DNA of 64,000 nt from Stomorhina lunata (taxonomy: Eukaryota > Arthropoda > Insecta > Diptera > Rhiniidae), in contig OW121744.1 in NCBI GenBank assembly GCA_933228675.1, positions 100,845,122-100,909,121 on the forward strand, given 5' to 3'. Shown here piece by piece: positions 25,261 to 35,999 of the stretch. The translations under genes and the position numbers were made by a program. The notes below the pieces were generated by a model. That model did not search any database, was not told the origin of the DNA, and saw nothing but the letters and a program-made list of their open reading frames with translations. Position 1 is the stretch's first letter. Every line of letters begins with the position of its first letter.

Positions 25261-26690
25261 TTTGTAAATGTTGTATAACATTTTTATTCAGCACATCTGT
25301 ACAGCTAGCACAAAAACGAAATGTAAAGAAAGTTTTAAGGCGCAAAACTATTAACAATGGGGGATTTTGTTTTTACTATTAACAACATTTTTTGTTATTA
25401 AATAAATTACAAGAAATAATCAAAACATGTTTGTCTGATTTGTAACTATATTTTTAACTAGATTTTACCGCAAATTAAGATCATTTTAAGAATCTTTAAT
25501 TGACATTTACTACATATTGCAAAAGTAGTGCAAATTAAACCTTTACCACAATTATTGCAAACAAGATTACCATCGAATTTTATAAACCATTAACTTAGCA
25601 TCGATTTTAAGTTGTAATATAATATTTAGTCACCTAAATTTTAAATAACAACCAGAAGCCTAAACAATACAAAATTGACTGTCATATTTCCAAAAAAAAA
25701 ACGATAAATGCATATAGTTAACTAATATTAACCACAATTACCAGGTGTCATTTCCGTTAGCTTAAGGTCAACGAGATAAGAACTTTTTACTAGTATTTCA
25801 TAAATGCATTTAATTTCTAATACAAACTATTTTTACATAATACTACAAAAAATATGATTAAATTGCCAGTAATGCAAATTATCGCTTGTAATTTATTATA
25901 AAACAAAGTTGTTTGTTTGAATAAATATTCAAACATACTTGTTAAATAATGTTGGACAATTTTTTTTTTGTTGACGCTTTATTAAAATTATGCTGATGCT
26001 ATGACGTCGGCTAGATTAGCCAGCCAGGCAACGAAACCAACAACTAGCCAGTCAGCCAACAAAGTTACAATCAGCTTTAAACACCACCATTGGCCAACAG
26101 AACAATCTACTGTCTACTGAATTTTCTATAGAAATATTTATTTACATTTAAGAAGTTTTTTTCTTTTTGCTGCAGTAATGAATCGTTTATGCAGTGACAA
26201 CTCAAATATTGGATGAAAAAAAAAAAAAAATATGAAATAAACAAACAACTTGTTGTTACTTTTAACAAAGAGCGTGTCGCGTCGCTACTGGTTGATGGTG
26301 GCATGGTGGTGTGTTGATAATGGTGGTCAGTGTCTTGGCCAGATGTAATGAGGAAGATGAAAAACAAAAAACATGTTATTAATTCTGAGTACGCTATAAT
26401 GTTAAAGCGGAAATATTTGTTAAATACAATATTTTGTAACAGGAGATTTAAGATTTTTTCAGTATTAATTTTAAGAATAAAGTTTTTAAGCCATAAATCG
26501 AAAGGCTTAAAAAACATTTCATTAAACAAATGTTTCTAAGTTACAGATCTATTGCTTTCATCTTTAAGCTTTTCCAATAATGAACAGAAAATTGTTTTTA
26601 ATAAAAATTCTAAATGATTTTTTTTACTTAAAGCTTAAGCACATTTATAAATACTTAACGTATGCTAATATAGGTAACGAAAATGTGCTG
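25261..26690. other. Gene-poor stretch
   Basis: AT-rich with two islands of higher GC (about 25990-26110, GACGTCGGCTAGATTAGCCAG; and about 26270-26350). No convincing exon; the open frames here have no protein-like composition. Confidence 0.4.
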
Positions 26691-26692
26691 CA

Positions 26693-27252
26693 GTGATTTC
26701 TGGGACCAAATCGCCCCATTCGATATCGATCGAAAACCCAGACTTAAGCAAATATTGAGTAACATACCTTAGGAAGTTTAATAACATTTGATATCTAAAC
26801 ATATTTGTTTGTTTGTCAAAACATTTAAGTTAAATGAAATTCTTTTCTAAATGTTATCATGTTATGCTGAAGTTTGTGGCTAAAAGTAACAAAAATCGTA
26901 ATTCCGGGAAATGAAAATCAAATATCTGGGCTCAAATTACCGCATTCGATATCGTTCGAAATTTTAGATATTTTCAAAACATTTGTATAGCATACTTTAA
27001 GGATAATCAAAATTATTAAAAAGATGCTGAGTTTACTTTATTTTTTTTTGTAGTTATTTGCCAAATGATTACCAATGGTAAAAGTGTTTTAAATGAACTA
27101 TATGTTTTTAAAAACGAATCAAAATGGATACCAAATTTCAATAAACTTTTTGCATCGAAGTTACTTTGAACATCCCTAAAGTATACTTCACAATATTTGC
27201 TTAAAAGTCTGAGTTTTCCATCGATATCGAATGCTGTAATTTGGCCCCTGGA
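26693..27252. mobile_element. Adjacent MITE copies with GGGGCCAAATTACCGCATTC termini
   Basis: Ends of the form CAAATTACCGCATTCGATAT CG-TTCGAAA occur at about 26705, 26937 and, inverted, 27215-27250. Between 26935 and 27252 lies one unit of about 318 bp with imperfect inverted ends of about 80 bp. A second unit starts directly at 27253. The copies are head to tail. There is no open frame. Confidence 0.65.
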
Positions 27253-27420
27253 GCCAAATTACGGCATTCGATATTGATCGAAATCTTAGATACTTTCAAA
27301 ACATTTGTATAGCATACTTTAAGGATAATCAAAATTATTTTTAAGATGCACAGTTTATTATAATTTTTTGAAGTTATTTGCCAAAAAATGAACTGTAGTA
27401 AAAGAGTTTTTATTGAACTA

Positions 27421-28663
27421 TCGGGTGTTTTTTATTGAGGTATAGAACTTTAAGTTGGCATCACTTTTTTAACTGGCGGCCATTTTGTCAGCTGTCAAGT
27501 GATTAATATTTAGTTTGGTTTGCCATTTCATCATGAACAGGTTGACAAAAGAACAACGCTTGCAAATCGTGCAAATTTATTTTGAAAATAATGGTTCAGT
27601 TCGCGAAGTTTACCGCAAGTTCCGTCCATTTTATGGTCGACATAATCGTCCATCAGAGCAATTAATTCGGTTAACCATGGATCGTTTTCGCACTACGTTT
27701 ACTCTATGTGATAATACGCATCCGCAGCGACGTCAAACAGTGCGCAAAGTGTTGAAGAGGACCCGAATGAATCGATTCGCCACCGTGCACAGCAATTGGA
27801 GCTTTGTCCATCAACTTTATGGAAGATTTTGCGCAAAGATCTTGGCTTGCGACCTTACAAGATCCAGCTTGTGCAAGAATTAAAGCCGCGAGACCATGCA
27901 ATGCTTCGTGATTTTTTGTATGGGCCGAAAATGAGATTGATCAGTGATGAGGCTCATTTTTGGTTGAATGGCTACGTCAACAAGCAAAATTGCCGCATTT
28001 GGAGTGAAGAGAATCCACATGAGACCCTTGAGACGCTATTACATCCACAAAAACTGACTGTTTGGTGTGCTCTATGGGCTGGTGGAGTCATTGGGCCATA
28101 CTTCTTCCGAAATAATGCTGGAGAGTCAGTTACCATAAATGGAGACCGGTATAGAGCCATGATAACCGACTATTTTGTTCCCCAATTGGATGGCATGAAT
28201 GTGGATGAGTTGTGGTTCCAACAAGACGACGCTACATGCCACACAGCGCACGTCACAATTGATTTATTGAAGGAAACATTCGACGAGCGCATAATTTCGC
28301 GGAATGGATCTGTCAATTGGCCACCAACATCGTGCGATTTGACACCACTGGATTATTTTCTTTGGGGATATGTGAAGTCGCTCGTCTACGCCAACAAACC
28401 AGAAACGTTAGGGGTCTTGGAAGCCAACATTCGTGGCGTTATTGCCAACATACGGCCCCATATGCTCGAAAAAGTAGTTGAAAATTGGACCTGTAGAATT
28501 GGCTTTATTCGAGCCAGCCGCGGCGGCCACATGCCCGAAATCATATTTAAACATTAATGGCATAAAATTATCCTTCCAATAAAGCCAAATTGATGGACAT
28601 TAAAACGAATTTCTTGTGTTTTATTTCAATTCGAAATTCTATACCTCTAAAAAAAACACCCAT
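27421..28663 (+). mobile_element. Mariner-superfamily transposon, DD41D (rosa-like), 1243 bp
   Basis: Terminal inverted repeats TCGGGTGTTTTTTATTGAGG at the left and a near match inverted at the right (core GGGTGTTTTTT, AGGTATAGAA). A TA duplication flanks it at 27419-27420 and 28664-28665. The inside encodes a transposase broken by frameshifts. The neighbouring repeat copy at about 27101 preserves the uninterrupted target site. Confidence 0.88.
27533..28557 (+). pseudogene. Decayed DD41D mariner transposase
   Basis: Starts at ATG 27533 (MNRLTKEQRLQIVQIYFENN, helix-turn-helix part). Near 27740 an internal deletion shifts the frame: the fragment VEEDPNESIRHRAQQLEL is in another phase, which continues to the stop at 28557. 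Near 27905-27945 a further small indel replaces the part before the first catalytic Asp. The triad itself is intact: SDEAHFWLNG, WFQQDDATCHTA and DLTPLDYFLWGY, with 41 residues between the second and third Asp, the spacing of the rosa group. It cuts and pastes DNA at TA sites when functional; this copy should be inactive. Confidence 0.85.
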
Positions 28664-28837
28664 TATATATTTTTAAAAACGAATCAAAATGGATACCAAA
28701 TTTCAATAAACTTTTTGCATCGAAGTAACTTTGAACATCCCTAAAGTATACTTCATAATATTCGCTTAAAAGTCTGAGTTTTCGATCGATATCGAATGCG
28801 GTAATTTGGCCCCTGGTAAATATGAAACACCCTACAA

Positions 28838-29092
28838 CAGATCGTCATGCGGAAGTTTATGTTCTCTATAGCACATACCTTACCTTAATTTTTCTAAAAA
28901 ACTTTTTCAGATTTTTGGCGTATAGAGCAAAATATCACAAAAAAATCTGTTTTGAAGGATATAGAACAAAACGGACACTATTTATCTCAAAAACTAGGCG
29001 AGAATTTAGGGTCGAAAACCTAAAGTGGCATCAATAACTCAAAATGTGTAAAATGGCGGATAGAGCACATAAACTCCCGCACGACGAGATAT
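28838..29092. mobile_element. Small MITE with about 37-bp imperfect inverted ends
   Basis: Left end near 28842 (TCATGCGGAAGTTTATGTTC) is repeated inverted at 29053-29090 (GCACATAAACTCCCGCACGA). The internal TATAGAGCA/GGATATAGAACAAAACG wording is non-coding. Confidence 0.65.
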
Positions 29093-29369
29093 CTTTCGAG
29101 GTGTAAAATGTGACATATTTTATATGTATCTTTCTGATTTTCTATTTTGCTAACCCTAAGGGTTAGGTCTAGAAAAATGTATAACATCTTTATGAGAGTC
29201 GATATAATGATCTATATAATCCAATGATTTCATAAAAATGTTGATCGCGTCTACGCCACAAATAATTCATACTGCTACACTCTCTCTAATATATCAGTCA
29301 ATATTTCACTATTTAAAACGGCTAACTGACGAAATATCAAGAGTCGAACAAACTTTTGACTATTCGCAT

Positions 29370-29480
29370 TTGATCCCAAATCTGTTACATTTATTTATTA
29401 ATGTAACAGACCAATTTATTGATAAAAAGCCAAAAATTGTTTGCGGAGAAACCAAAATTCATCTCTTCAGGAGGATTTTC
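29370..29480 (+). repeat. Partial copy of the TTACATTTATTTATTAATGTAA element
   Basis: Matches the interior of the complete element at 29761-30159: TTTGATCCCAAATCTG, the palindrome at about 29386-29408, AATTTATTGATAAAAAG and CTCTTCAGGAGGATT. It stops where the 30-bp minisatellite begins. Confidence 0.7.
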
Positions 29481-29484
29481 CTAT

Positions 29485-29760
29485 AAAAAATATTTTTATC
29501 AATATTTTTCTTAATAAGTTTTATCAAAAATTATTCTATCGAAAATTTTTTACCAAAAATTTAGCTATAGAAAATTTTTGAAAATGTTTTTGTAGAAATT
29601 TTTTTTTATCAAAAATTTTTCTACAGAAAAATATTTTAATTGAAAATTTTTTTATTGAAAAATATTTTAATCTAAGATGTTTCTATAGAAAAATATTTTT
29701 ATCAAAATTTATTTTACCGAAAAATATTTTAACCAAAATCTTTTTTACAGAAAAATACTT
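29485..29760 (+). repeat. Degenerate 30-bp minisatellite (CTATAGAAAAATTTTTGATA type)
   Basis: Diverged copies of the same monomer as at 45990-46445 and 51209-51670: TCTATAGAAAAATATTTTT and ATCAAAAATTTT alternations. Confidence 0.65.
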
Positions 29761-30159
29761 TCAAAAAATAACAAAATAGTCGGGATGTAAATATTATTCA
29801 AAAAGAAGAGTATTTGCATTTGATCCCAAACCTGTTACATTTATTTATTAATGTAACAGATCAATTTATTGATAAAAAGTCAAAAAAATGTTTGCGGAGA
29901 AACCAAATCCCTCGACGCGTTTCGATGGTTGGTTAAGCCATCTCTTCAGGAGGATTATCCCCAATTTAGACAGATCGAAAACCTCGCATTATTACTAAAT
30001 TTACAAACATAACTATTAAGAATTATGTTCATAAACCAAAAGTAAAAGCGTAGATTATCGACTGAACAAAAAACAAACATTTTTCAGTTTTCATCAGTTT
30101 CACAGTGGGAAGAATGCTGTGAATAATATTTACATCCCGACTATTTTGTTATTTTTTGA
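29761..30159. mobile_element. MITE, 399 bp, perfect 39-bp terminal inverted repeats
   Basis: 29761-29799 (TCAAAAAATAACAAAATAGT and onward) is an exact reverse complement of 30121-30159. The interior holds the palindrome of a TTACATTTATTTATTAATGT type and TCTCTTCAGGAGGATTATCC. It is the only complete member among at least five partial copies in the window. No open frame; no clear target duplication. Confidence 0.85.
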
Positions 30160-30284
30160 TAAAACTGCATGCATTCAGCTTATTTTTAAAATAAACTTGT
30201 TTATTTTAAAACATCGCAAAAATTGGCAATCATTTCGTTACAAAAAGGTCGATCGCATTTAAATGTAAAAATTTTTATAAAGGT

Positions 30285-31605
30285 TTTTTTTGTACTTGTA
30301 TAGTAAAGGGTATTATAAGTTTGTGCTGATGTATGTAACGCATAGAAATATTTGTCTTATACCCATCTTTTAGTATACCAATAAGCTTAGAATCACTTTC
30401 TATTTCGATTTAGCGATGTCCGTCCGTCCGTCCGTCTGGCTGGCTGGAGCCCCATGTAAACCTTGTAATCAAACTACAGGTCGCAATTCTAAAGATAATT
30501 TGATGAAATTTGGCACAGATCATTTTTTTGTTAATGGGACCATGAAATTCGTCAAAATCGGTCCATTATTTATGGTACCTCCCATAGGTCCCACTTCCCG
30601 GAATTGATATATTGGCCGCAAAAATCAATATTTTTTCATGAAATTTAAAAGAAATACTACTTATGTAAACTTAAATCACTGTATTGAATTTCGTTGAAAT
30701 CGGTCCACATTTGACCATAGCTCCCATACAAACTCTTTTCTCAAAACGCACTAAAGTATGAAACACAATTGGAACGAACGACCAATTTTTCGGAACGAAT
30801 ATTCGTCGTTAGAAATAGAACATATGGGTTTATATGAGTCTGCTTACAATTGATGTGTACGACGAAATTCGTCGTGCGTATCGAACAGTGCGATAGGTTT
30901 ATTTCTATTTCATAAGCAGACGAACGACGACAAAACTGGTTTAGAGTGGCTGTATTTCTATTTCTGTTGTAAAATATTAGAAATTATTTGTGTTCTTATT
31001 AAATATGGTCACCTTATAAAATGTAAACAAAAATATTTATTTCAAATAAAATTATTTTAATATAATAATCTTGTCAATTAGTAAAAAGAAACAAATTAAA
31101 AAAAATGCAAATTTTGTGAGAGCGCGATTTTTTCGTGTAAGTGTAAGTAATTTGTGCAAATAAAAAAGCAAGAAAAATGGCGTCAACAACGTTTATTCGT
31201 CGCAAATGTGTTCAATGGACGAATTTACAATACAAATTTTTAAAGCCGAATTCGTCGTGCTGGACGAAATTAGTCATTCGTCCCAATTGTGTTTCTACCT
31301 TAAATGAGACAAAATTCACTAAAACGCTCGTAAATCCGAAGATAATGAGAATTTTTTTGCATACATAACTTTTATGACAACTGTAATCAATTTGCCAAAT
31401 TTCGAGATAATCGGTCCACATTTGACCCTAGCTCTCATATAAGTCCAAATGGCGGAAACAGCTTAAATGTAACAGTTTTTAGAATATGTTTGTATGATGG
31501 CAAAATTTAGCAAATATACACTAAAAGAACAGCTTTGACCTTAGTGGTGAAGGGTATCGTATGGTCGGGCTTGACCGACTATAGCACTTTCTAACTTGTT
31601 TTTTT
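30285..31605 (+). repeat. Dispersed fly repeat, copy with a nested MITE
   Basis: Opens with AGTAAAGGGTATTATAAGTT, then GATTTAGCGATGTCCGTCCG and an alternation of CGGTCCACATTTGACC and AGCTCCCATA wording. It closes with the hairpin GTCGGGCTTGACCGACTATAG and a T-rich tail. It is non-coding, strand-specific in layout, and interrupted at 30756-31300 by another element. Confidence 0.7.
30756..31300. mobile_element. MITE of 545 bp nested in the dispersed repeat
   Basis: Ends GTATGAAACACAATTGGAAC and, inverted, AGGTAGAAACACAATTGGGA. TAAA flanks both sides (30752-30755, 31301-31304). The sister repeat copy at about 35258-35275 reads straight through with one TAAA, confirming an insertion. Inside are several AATTCGTCGT motifs; no open frame. 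Confidence 0.8.
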
Positions 31606-31739
31606 ATTAATTATACTGTGGTTTAATTTGAAACCCTTTTTTAGTAACAAATACGAGGCATATCTATCAAAAATAATTCTGACACGCTGATTTCAATGGT
31701 CCCATGTTAGTTAAGATAAGGAAGATATTTTAATTTTTT

Positions 31740-33260
31740 GTTTGGGAAACCCTACCCATATTATTATACCCACCATCAAAAAGAATGGGACTATATTGAG
31801 ATTGTTATTCCGTTTGTAATTTCCTTAATATTGGCTCAAAACCCAAAATTTATGTATATTCTGAATCCTTATGAAATTCTAAGACGATTGAGCGATGTCC
31901 GTCTGTCTGTCCGAAAGGAGCTAGCTCACTCAAACTTAGTAAAAACATTCTTCATCTTTGAGAAAATTTTGGTATTGAAATTGGGCAAAATCAGTTAATA
32001 TTTGACCATAGCTCCCGTATAACCTAGCCTACGCTAATCGCTTATTATATATAATAAATGACAAACTATACTAGCTATGATGATAAAATTTAGTATATAG
32101 AAGTTTTGAATAAGCCCTAGGCAGCATATAAAATTTCATCAAAATCGGTTCACATTTAGTCAATATAGCTCCCATACAAAAAACTTACGGAAACAGCCAA
32201 AATTAAGTGTATGCCAATAAATCTAAAATTATAACCACTAAATTTAAGTCTTAAATTTAGTCTTATGTCAGTGCCAAACAGTGTGCAAAATTTTGTCACA
32301 ATCGGTCACCATTTGACCATAGCTCCCATATAAAAAACTTACGGAAATACAAAAATACAAAAAGAAAAGGGGGTTTATGTCCGTCCGTCAGATAAAAGCG
32401 CTATAGCGCCCTAACGAAAACAGCTACAGCAACAGAATTTTACAGAAGGAAGTTTTATGTGAATGCCAGCCAGTGTGCAAAATTTTGTTACAATCGGTCA
32501 CCATTTGACCATAGCTTCCATATAAAAAACGGAAATACAAAAATACAAAAAGAAAAGGGGGTTTATGTCCGTCCGTCCGTCAGATAAAAGCGCTATAGCG
32601 CCTTAACGAAAAAGGCTACAGCGACAAAATTTTACAGAAGGAAGTTTTATCTGAATGCCAGCCAGTGTGTAAAATTTTGTTACAATCGGTCACCATTTGA
32701 CCATAGCTCCCATATAAAAAACTTACGGAAACACAAAAATACAAAAAGAAAAGACGCTTTATGTCCGTCTTTCCGTCAGATAGCTCCTTAACTACAAGAG
32801 CTAGAGAGACAAAATTTAGTAAAAGTATTTTTGATATGTTATAGAAATTGTGTCCTGAAAATGGGTAAAATTGGTTCACATTTAGTTAGAGCTCCCATAT
32901 AACCCTGCCCCAAAAATCACATTTATGCTGATAAATTTAATAAAATTGTAAAATCTATGACTACTAAATTTAGAACAGAGAAGTTTTATGCAACTTTCAG
33001 TCAGTATGTCAAATTTTATAGGAATCGGTCCATTTTTGAACATAGCTTTCATATAAAAACCGCTCCCGGTAACCACTAAAATGCCACAAACGCCAGTTAA
33101 AAGCTATTAAATTATAAACTATGCCAGCTATGACCACTAAATTTTGCACAAATAAACTTTATATTAATACCAGCCAGTATATTAAATTTTGTAACAATCG
33201 GTCAACATTTGGCTATAGTTCTTATATATATAACATCCCCTTTTTATAACTACAATCAAA
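31740..33260 (+). repeat. Second dispersed repeat copy, with internal 192-bp tandem units
   Basis: Starts near TTATTATACCCACCATCAAA, then GAGCGATGTCCGTCTGTCTG. At 32281, 32473 and 32665 three tandem units of 192 bp begin with GTGTGCAAAATTTTGT, each containing CCATAGCTCCCATATAAAAA and GATAAAAGCGCTATAGCGCC. Wording then decays to about 33240. Non-coding. Confidence 0.65.
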
Positions 33261-33504
33261 AAGATTTTTAGGTAAGATTGCATCTACGAAATTAGATAGC
33301 TATCAATCAATGTTAGGTCCCGACTTTATACACGGTAGATGCATTAGGAACTCCTAACAAAATATATGAACCTGCCGTATTGCTATCAACATGTTTACAA
33401 TCAAAAAAAAAAAAAAAAAATCGAAGGCACAAGCAGCATATTAAGATAGCACCAATGTCTAGACTTTAGATACGGTAGATGCATTAGAAACTCCTAACAA
33501 AATA

Positions 33505-34777
33505 TCGGGTGGTTAAATTTCAAGGGCCGATGTTGATTTTGAATATAACACAAACTATTTAGGAAATTATAGTAATTTTATTTTATTATGATATATTGGT
33601 ATTACTCAATTATGTGTGGAACAAAATATCGGCCAAATGGGCGCCGCGATCACGGCGGCACACCTCCATCCGATGGTCCAAATTTTCGATGACCCTGAGG
33701 CATAATGGAGGTCTATGCCGTTAATGTGCCGAATTATCTCATCCTTTAGCTCTTGAATTATTGCTGGCTTATCGACGTACACCTTTTCTTTCAAATAACC
33801 CCAAAGAAAAAAGTTCAACGGTGTCAAATCACATGATCTTGGCGGCCAATTGACATTGCCATTATGTGAGATAATACGGCCATTGAATTTGTTGCGCAAA
33901 TGAGCCATTGTTTCGTTAGCTGTGTGGCAAGTGGCACCGTCGTGCTGAAACCACATATCGTCCACATCCATATCTTCCAATTCGGGCCATAGACAGTTCG
34001 TTATCATCTCACGATAGCGAACACCATTCACAGTAAGTGCCTGACCGACCTCATTTTGGAAAAAATTTGGCCCGATGATGCCGCCAGCCCATAAACCGCA
34101 CTCTTTGTGGGTGCATTGGTTTTTCGACAATCACTCTTGGATTCTCATTCGCCCAAATGTGGCAATTCTGTTTATTGACGAATCCACTCAGGTGAAAATG
34201 TGCCTCATAACTGAAGATGATTTTCTTCGAAAATTGATCATCCACTGTTGCCATTTCTTGCCACCATTCTGACCATTCACGACGTTTAGAATGGTCAAGA
34301 GGCTTTAGTTCTTGAGCCAATTGCACCTTGTAAGCGTGTAATTACAAGTCTTTATGCATAATGTTCATCAACGACGAGCGTGAGAGGTGCAAGTGTTGGG
34401 CACGACGACGAGTTGAGGTGGACGGCTCTTCAGCCACACTATCGCGAACAGCAGCAATATTTTCTGCAGTACGAGCATGCACTGGTGTTCTCACATCTTC
34501 TACAGACCCGGTTTGCTCGAATTTTTCCACAATTTTTGCGATTGTACGCACATTTGGACGATCAAATTGACCAAAAAAATTACGAAGTGCACGATATGCA
34601 TTTTGATTTGAACGCCCATATTTATAATAAGTCTGGATAACTTTAACACGTTGTTGGATTGTGTATCTCTCCATGGTTTAAATTGAGTAAGTCTGAAATA
34701 GAGAAATGTCAAAAAAAAATTCGGAAGTTTAGGTGTGGTTCACATTCAACATCGGCCCTTACAATTTAACCACCCTT
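33505..34777 (-). mobile_element. Second mariner-superfamily DD41D element, 1273 bp
   Basis: Termini TCGGGTGGTTAAATTTCAAG and the inverted AAGGGTGGTTAAATTGTAAG, both continuing into GGGCCGATGTTGA. TA duplications lie at 33503-33504 and 34778-34779. It is oriented on the minus strand and encodes a disabled transposase. The outermost bases (TCGGGTG) match the element at 27421. Confidence 0.87.
33606..34674 (-). pseudogene. Decayed DD41D mariner transposase with two mutated catalytic positions
   Basis: Reads from MERYTIQQRVKVIQTYYKYG (34674) through a helix-turn-helix part, with frameshifts near 34340 and 34100, to WFQHDGATCHTA and LTPLNFFLWGYLKEKVY. Compared with the element at 27421, the first Asp is Tyr (SYEAHFHLSGF) and the third Asp is Asn (TPLNFF); only the second Asp remains. 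The spacing between positions two and three is again 41 residues. It cannot be an active transposase. Confidence 0.85.
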
Positions 34778-34929
34778 TATATGGACCTGTCGTATTACTA
34801 TCAGCATGTTTATCCTAACTAAATATTAAGATAAACGAAAAGCATTTAACAACATATTAATGTAAAACTATACCGGGTTACGATACCGAATTTATTCAAA
34901 GTAGATACTAGGAAAATCACTTACATACT

Positions 34930-35580
34930 TTTAAATGTCTGGCTGGACCCCCATGTAAACCATGTAATCAAAGTACAGGTCGCAATTCTAAAGATAATTT
35001 GCTGAAATTTGACACAGATAATTTTTATGACAGTGGGACCATGGCTACTGAAATTCGTTCCATTATTTATGGTTCATTATTTATGGTACCTCGCATAGGT
35101 CCCAATTCCCGGAATTGATATTTTGGCCTCAAATATCAACATTTTTTCATGAAATTTAAAACACTGCTTATGTAAACCAAAATCACTGTACCATATTTCG
35201 TTGAAATCGGTCTAAATTTGACCATAGGTCCTATAAAAATTCTTCTGACAAAACGTACTAAATGAGACAAAAATCACTAAAACGCTCGTAAATCTGAAGA
35301 TAATGAGAATTTGAGTTTATTTTTTGTATACATAATTTTTTGGAAAAATTGTAACCAAATTGCCAAATTTCGAAATAATCGGTCCACATTTGACCCTAGC
35401 TCTCATATAAGTCTAAATGAAGGAAACAGCTTAAATGTATAAGTTTTGAGAAAATGCTTGTATGATGGGAAAATTTAGCAAATGTTTGTCTTTATACAGG
35501 AAAAAGAACACCTTTGACCTTAGTAGTGAAGGGTATCGTATGGTCGGGCTTGACCGACTATAGCACTCTCTTACTTGTTT
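34930..35580 (+). repeat. Third dispersed repeat copy (without nested MITE)
   Basis: Collinear with 30436-31605: GGTCGCAATTCTAAAGATAA, CGGTCCACATTTGACCCTAG, and the final hairpin GTCGGGCTTGACCGACTATAG with CTTACTTGTTTTTTT. Around 35262 it preserves the unoccupied TAAA site. Confidence 0.7.
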
Positions 35581-35593
35581 TTTTGTCAATTTC

Positions 35594-35970
35594 AAGGCGA
35601 ATTCATTACAGGTGGTGGCAAGAATACAACAAATACAACATGACAAAATGAAACCTCATGTTGTTTTTGTAGGTTTGCTTACATTTTGTCAAAATTTTGT
35701 ATGTTAAATTTCCAGGCGAATTCATCAGCTGGGCTCTTGATATCACTTGTATTATTACACTATGGTCAATTTATTGTTTTTTTCAAGATATATATACCAA
35801 GGCGAATTCATTACAGGTGGTGGCAAGAATACAACAAATACAACATGACAAAATGAAACCCCATGTTGTTTTTGTAGGTTTGCTTACATTTTGTCAAATT
35901 TTTGTTTGATAAATTTCCAGGCGAATTCATCAGCTGGGCTCTTGATATCACTTGTATTATTACACTATGA
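35594..35970 (+). repeat. Tandem duplication, period 205 bp
   Basis: Copies start at 35594 and 35799 with AAGGCGAATTCATTACAGGT and end with CTTGTATTATTACACTATG. About 171 bp is nearly identical, with a short unrelated spacer (about 35765-35798). No open frame. Confidence 0.8.
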
Positions 35971-35999
35971 TATATACACGGTAGTTCCATTGTCATTAT

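Larger units (their letters stand above)
27253..28815. mobile_element. Second tandem MITE unit, interrupted by a mariner element
   Basis: 27253-27420 and 28664-28815 together match the neighbouring unit 26935-27252 almost base for base (ATCAAAATGGATACCAAATT, TTTTTGCATCGAAGT, GCTTAAAAGTCTGAGTTTT). The break falls at a TA, where the mariner element 27421-28663 is inserted. Confidence 0.75.
33316..34830. repeat. Duplicated unit, second copy split by a mariner element
   Basis: 33316-33410 and (33456-33504 plus 34778-34815) are paralogous: ACGGTAGATGCATTAGGAAC, TCCTAACAAAATA, then TATATGAACCTG versus TATATGGACCTG and CAGCATGTTTA. The first copy is the empty site for the element at 33505-34777. 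Confidence 0.75.

Noticed and set aside
26107..26529. 140-codon minus-strand frame
   Set aside because: Rich in Phe/Ile/Asn/Lys as expected from AT-rich non-coding DNA; no motif or splice context.
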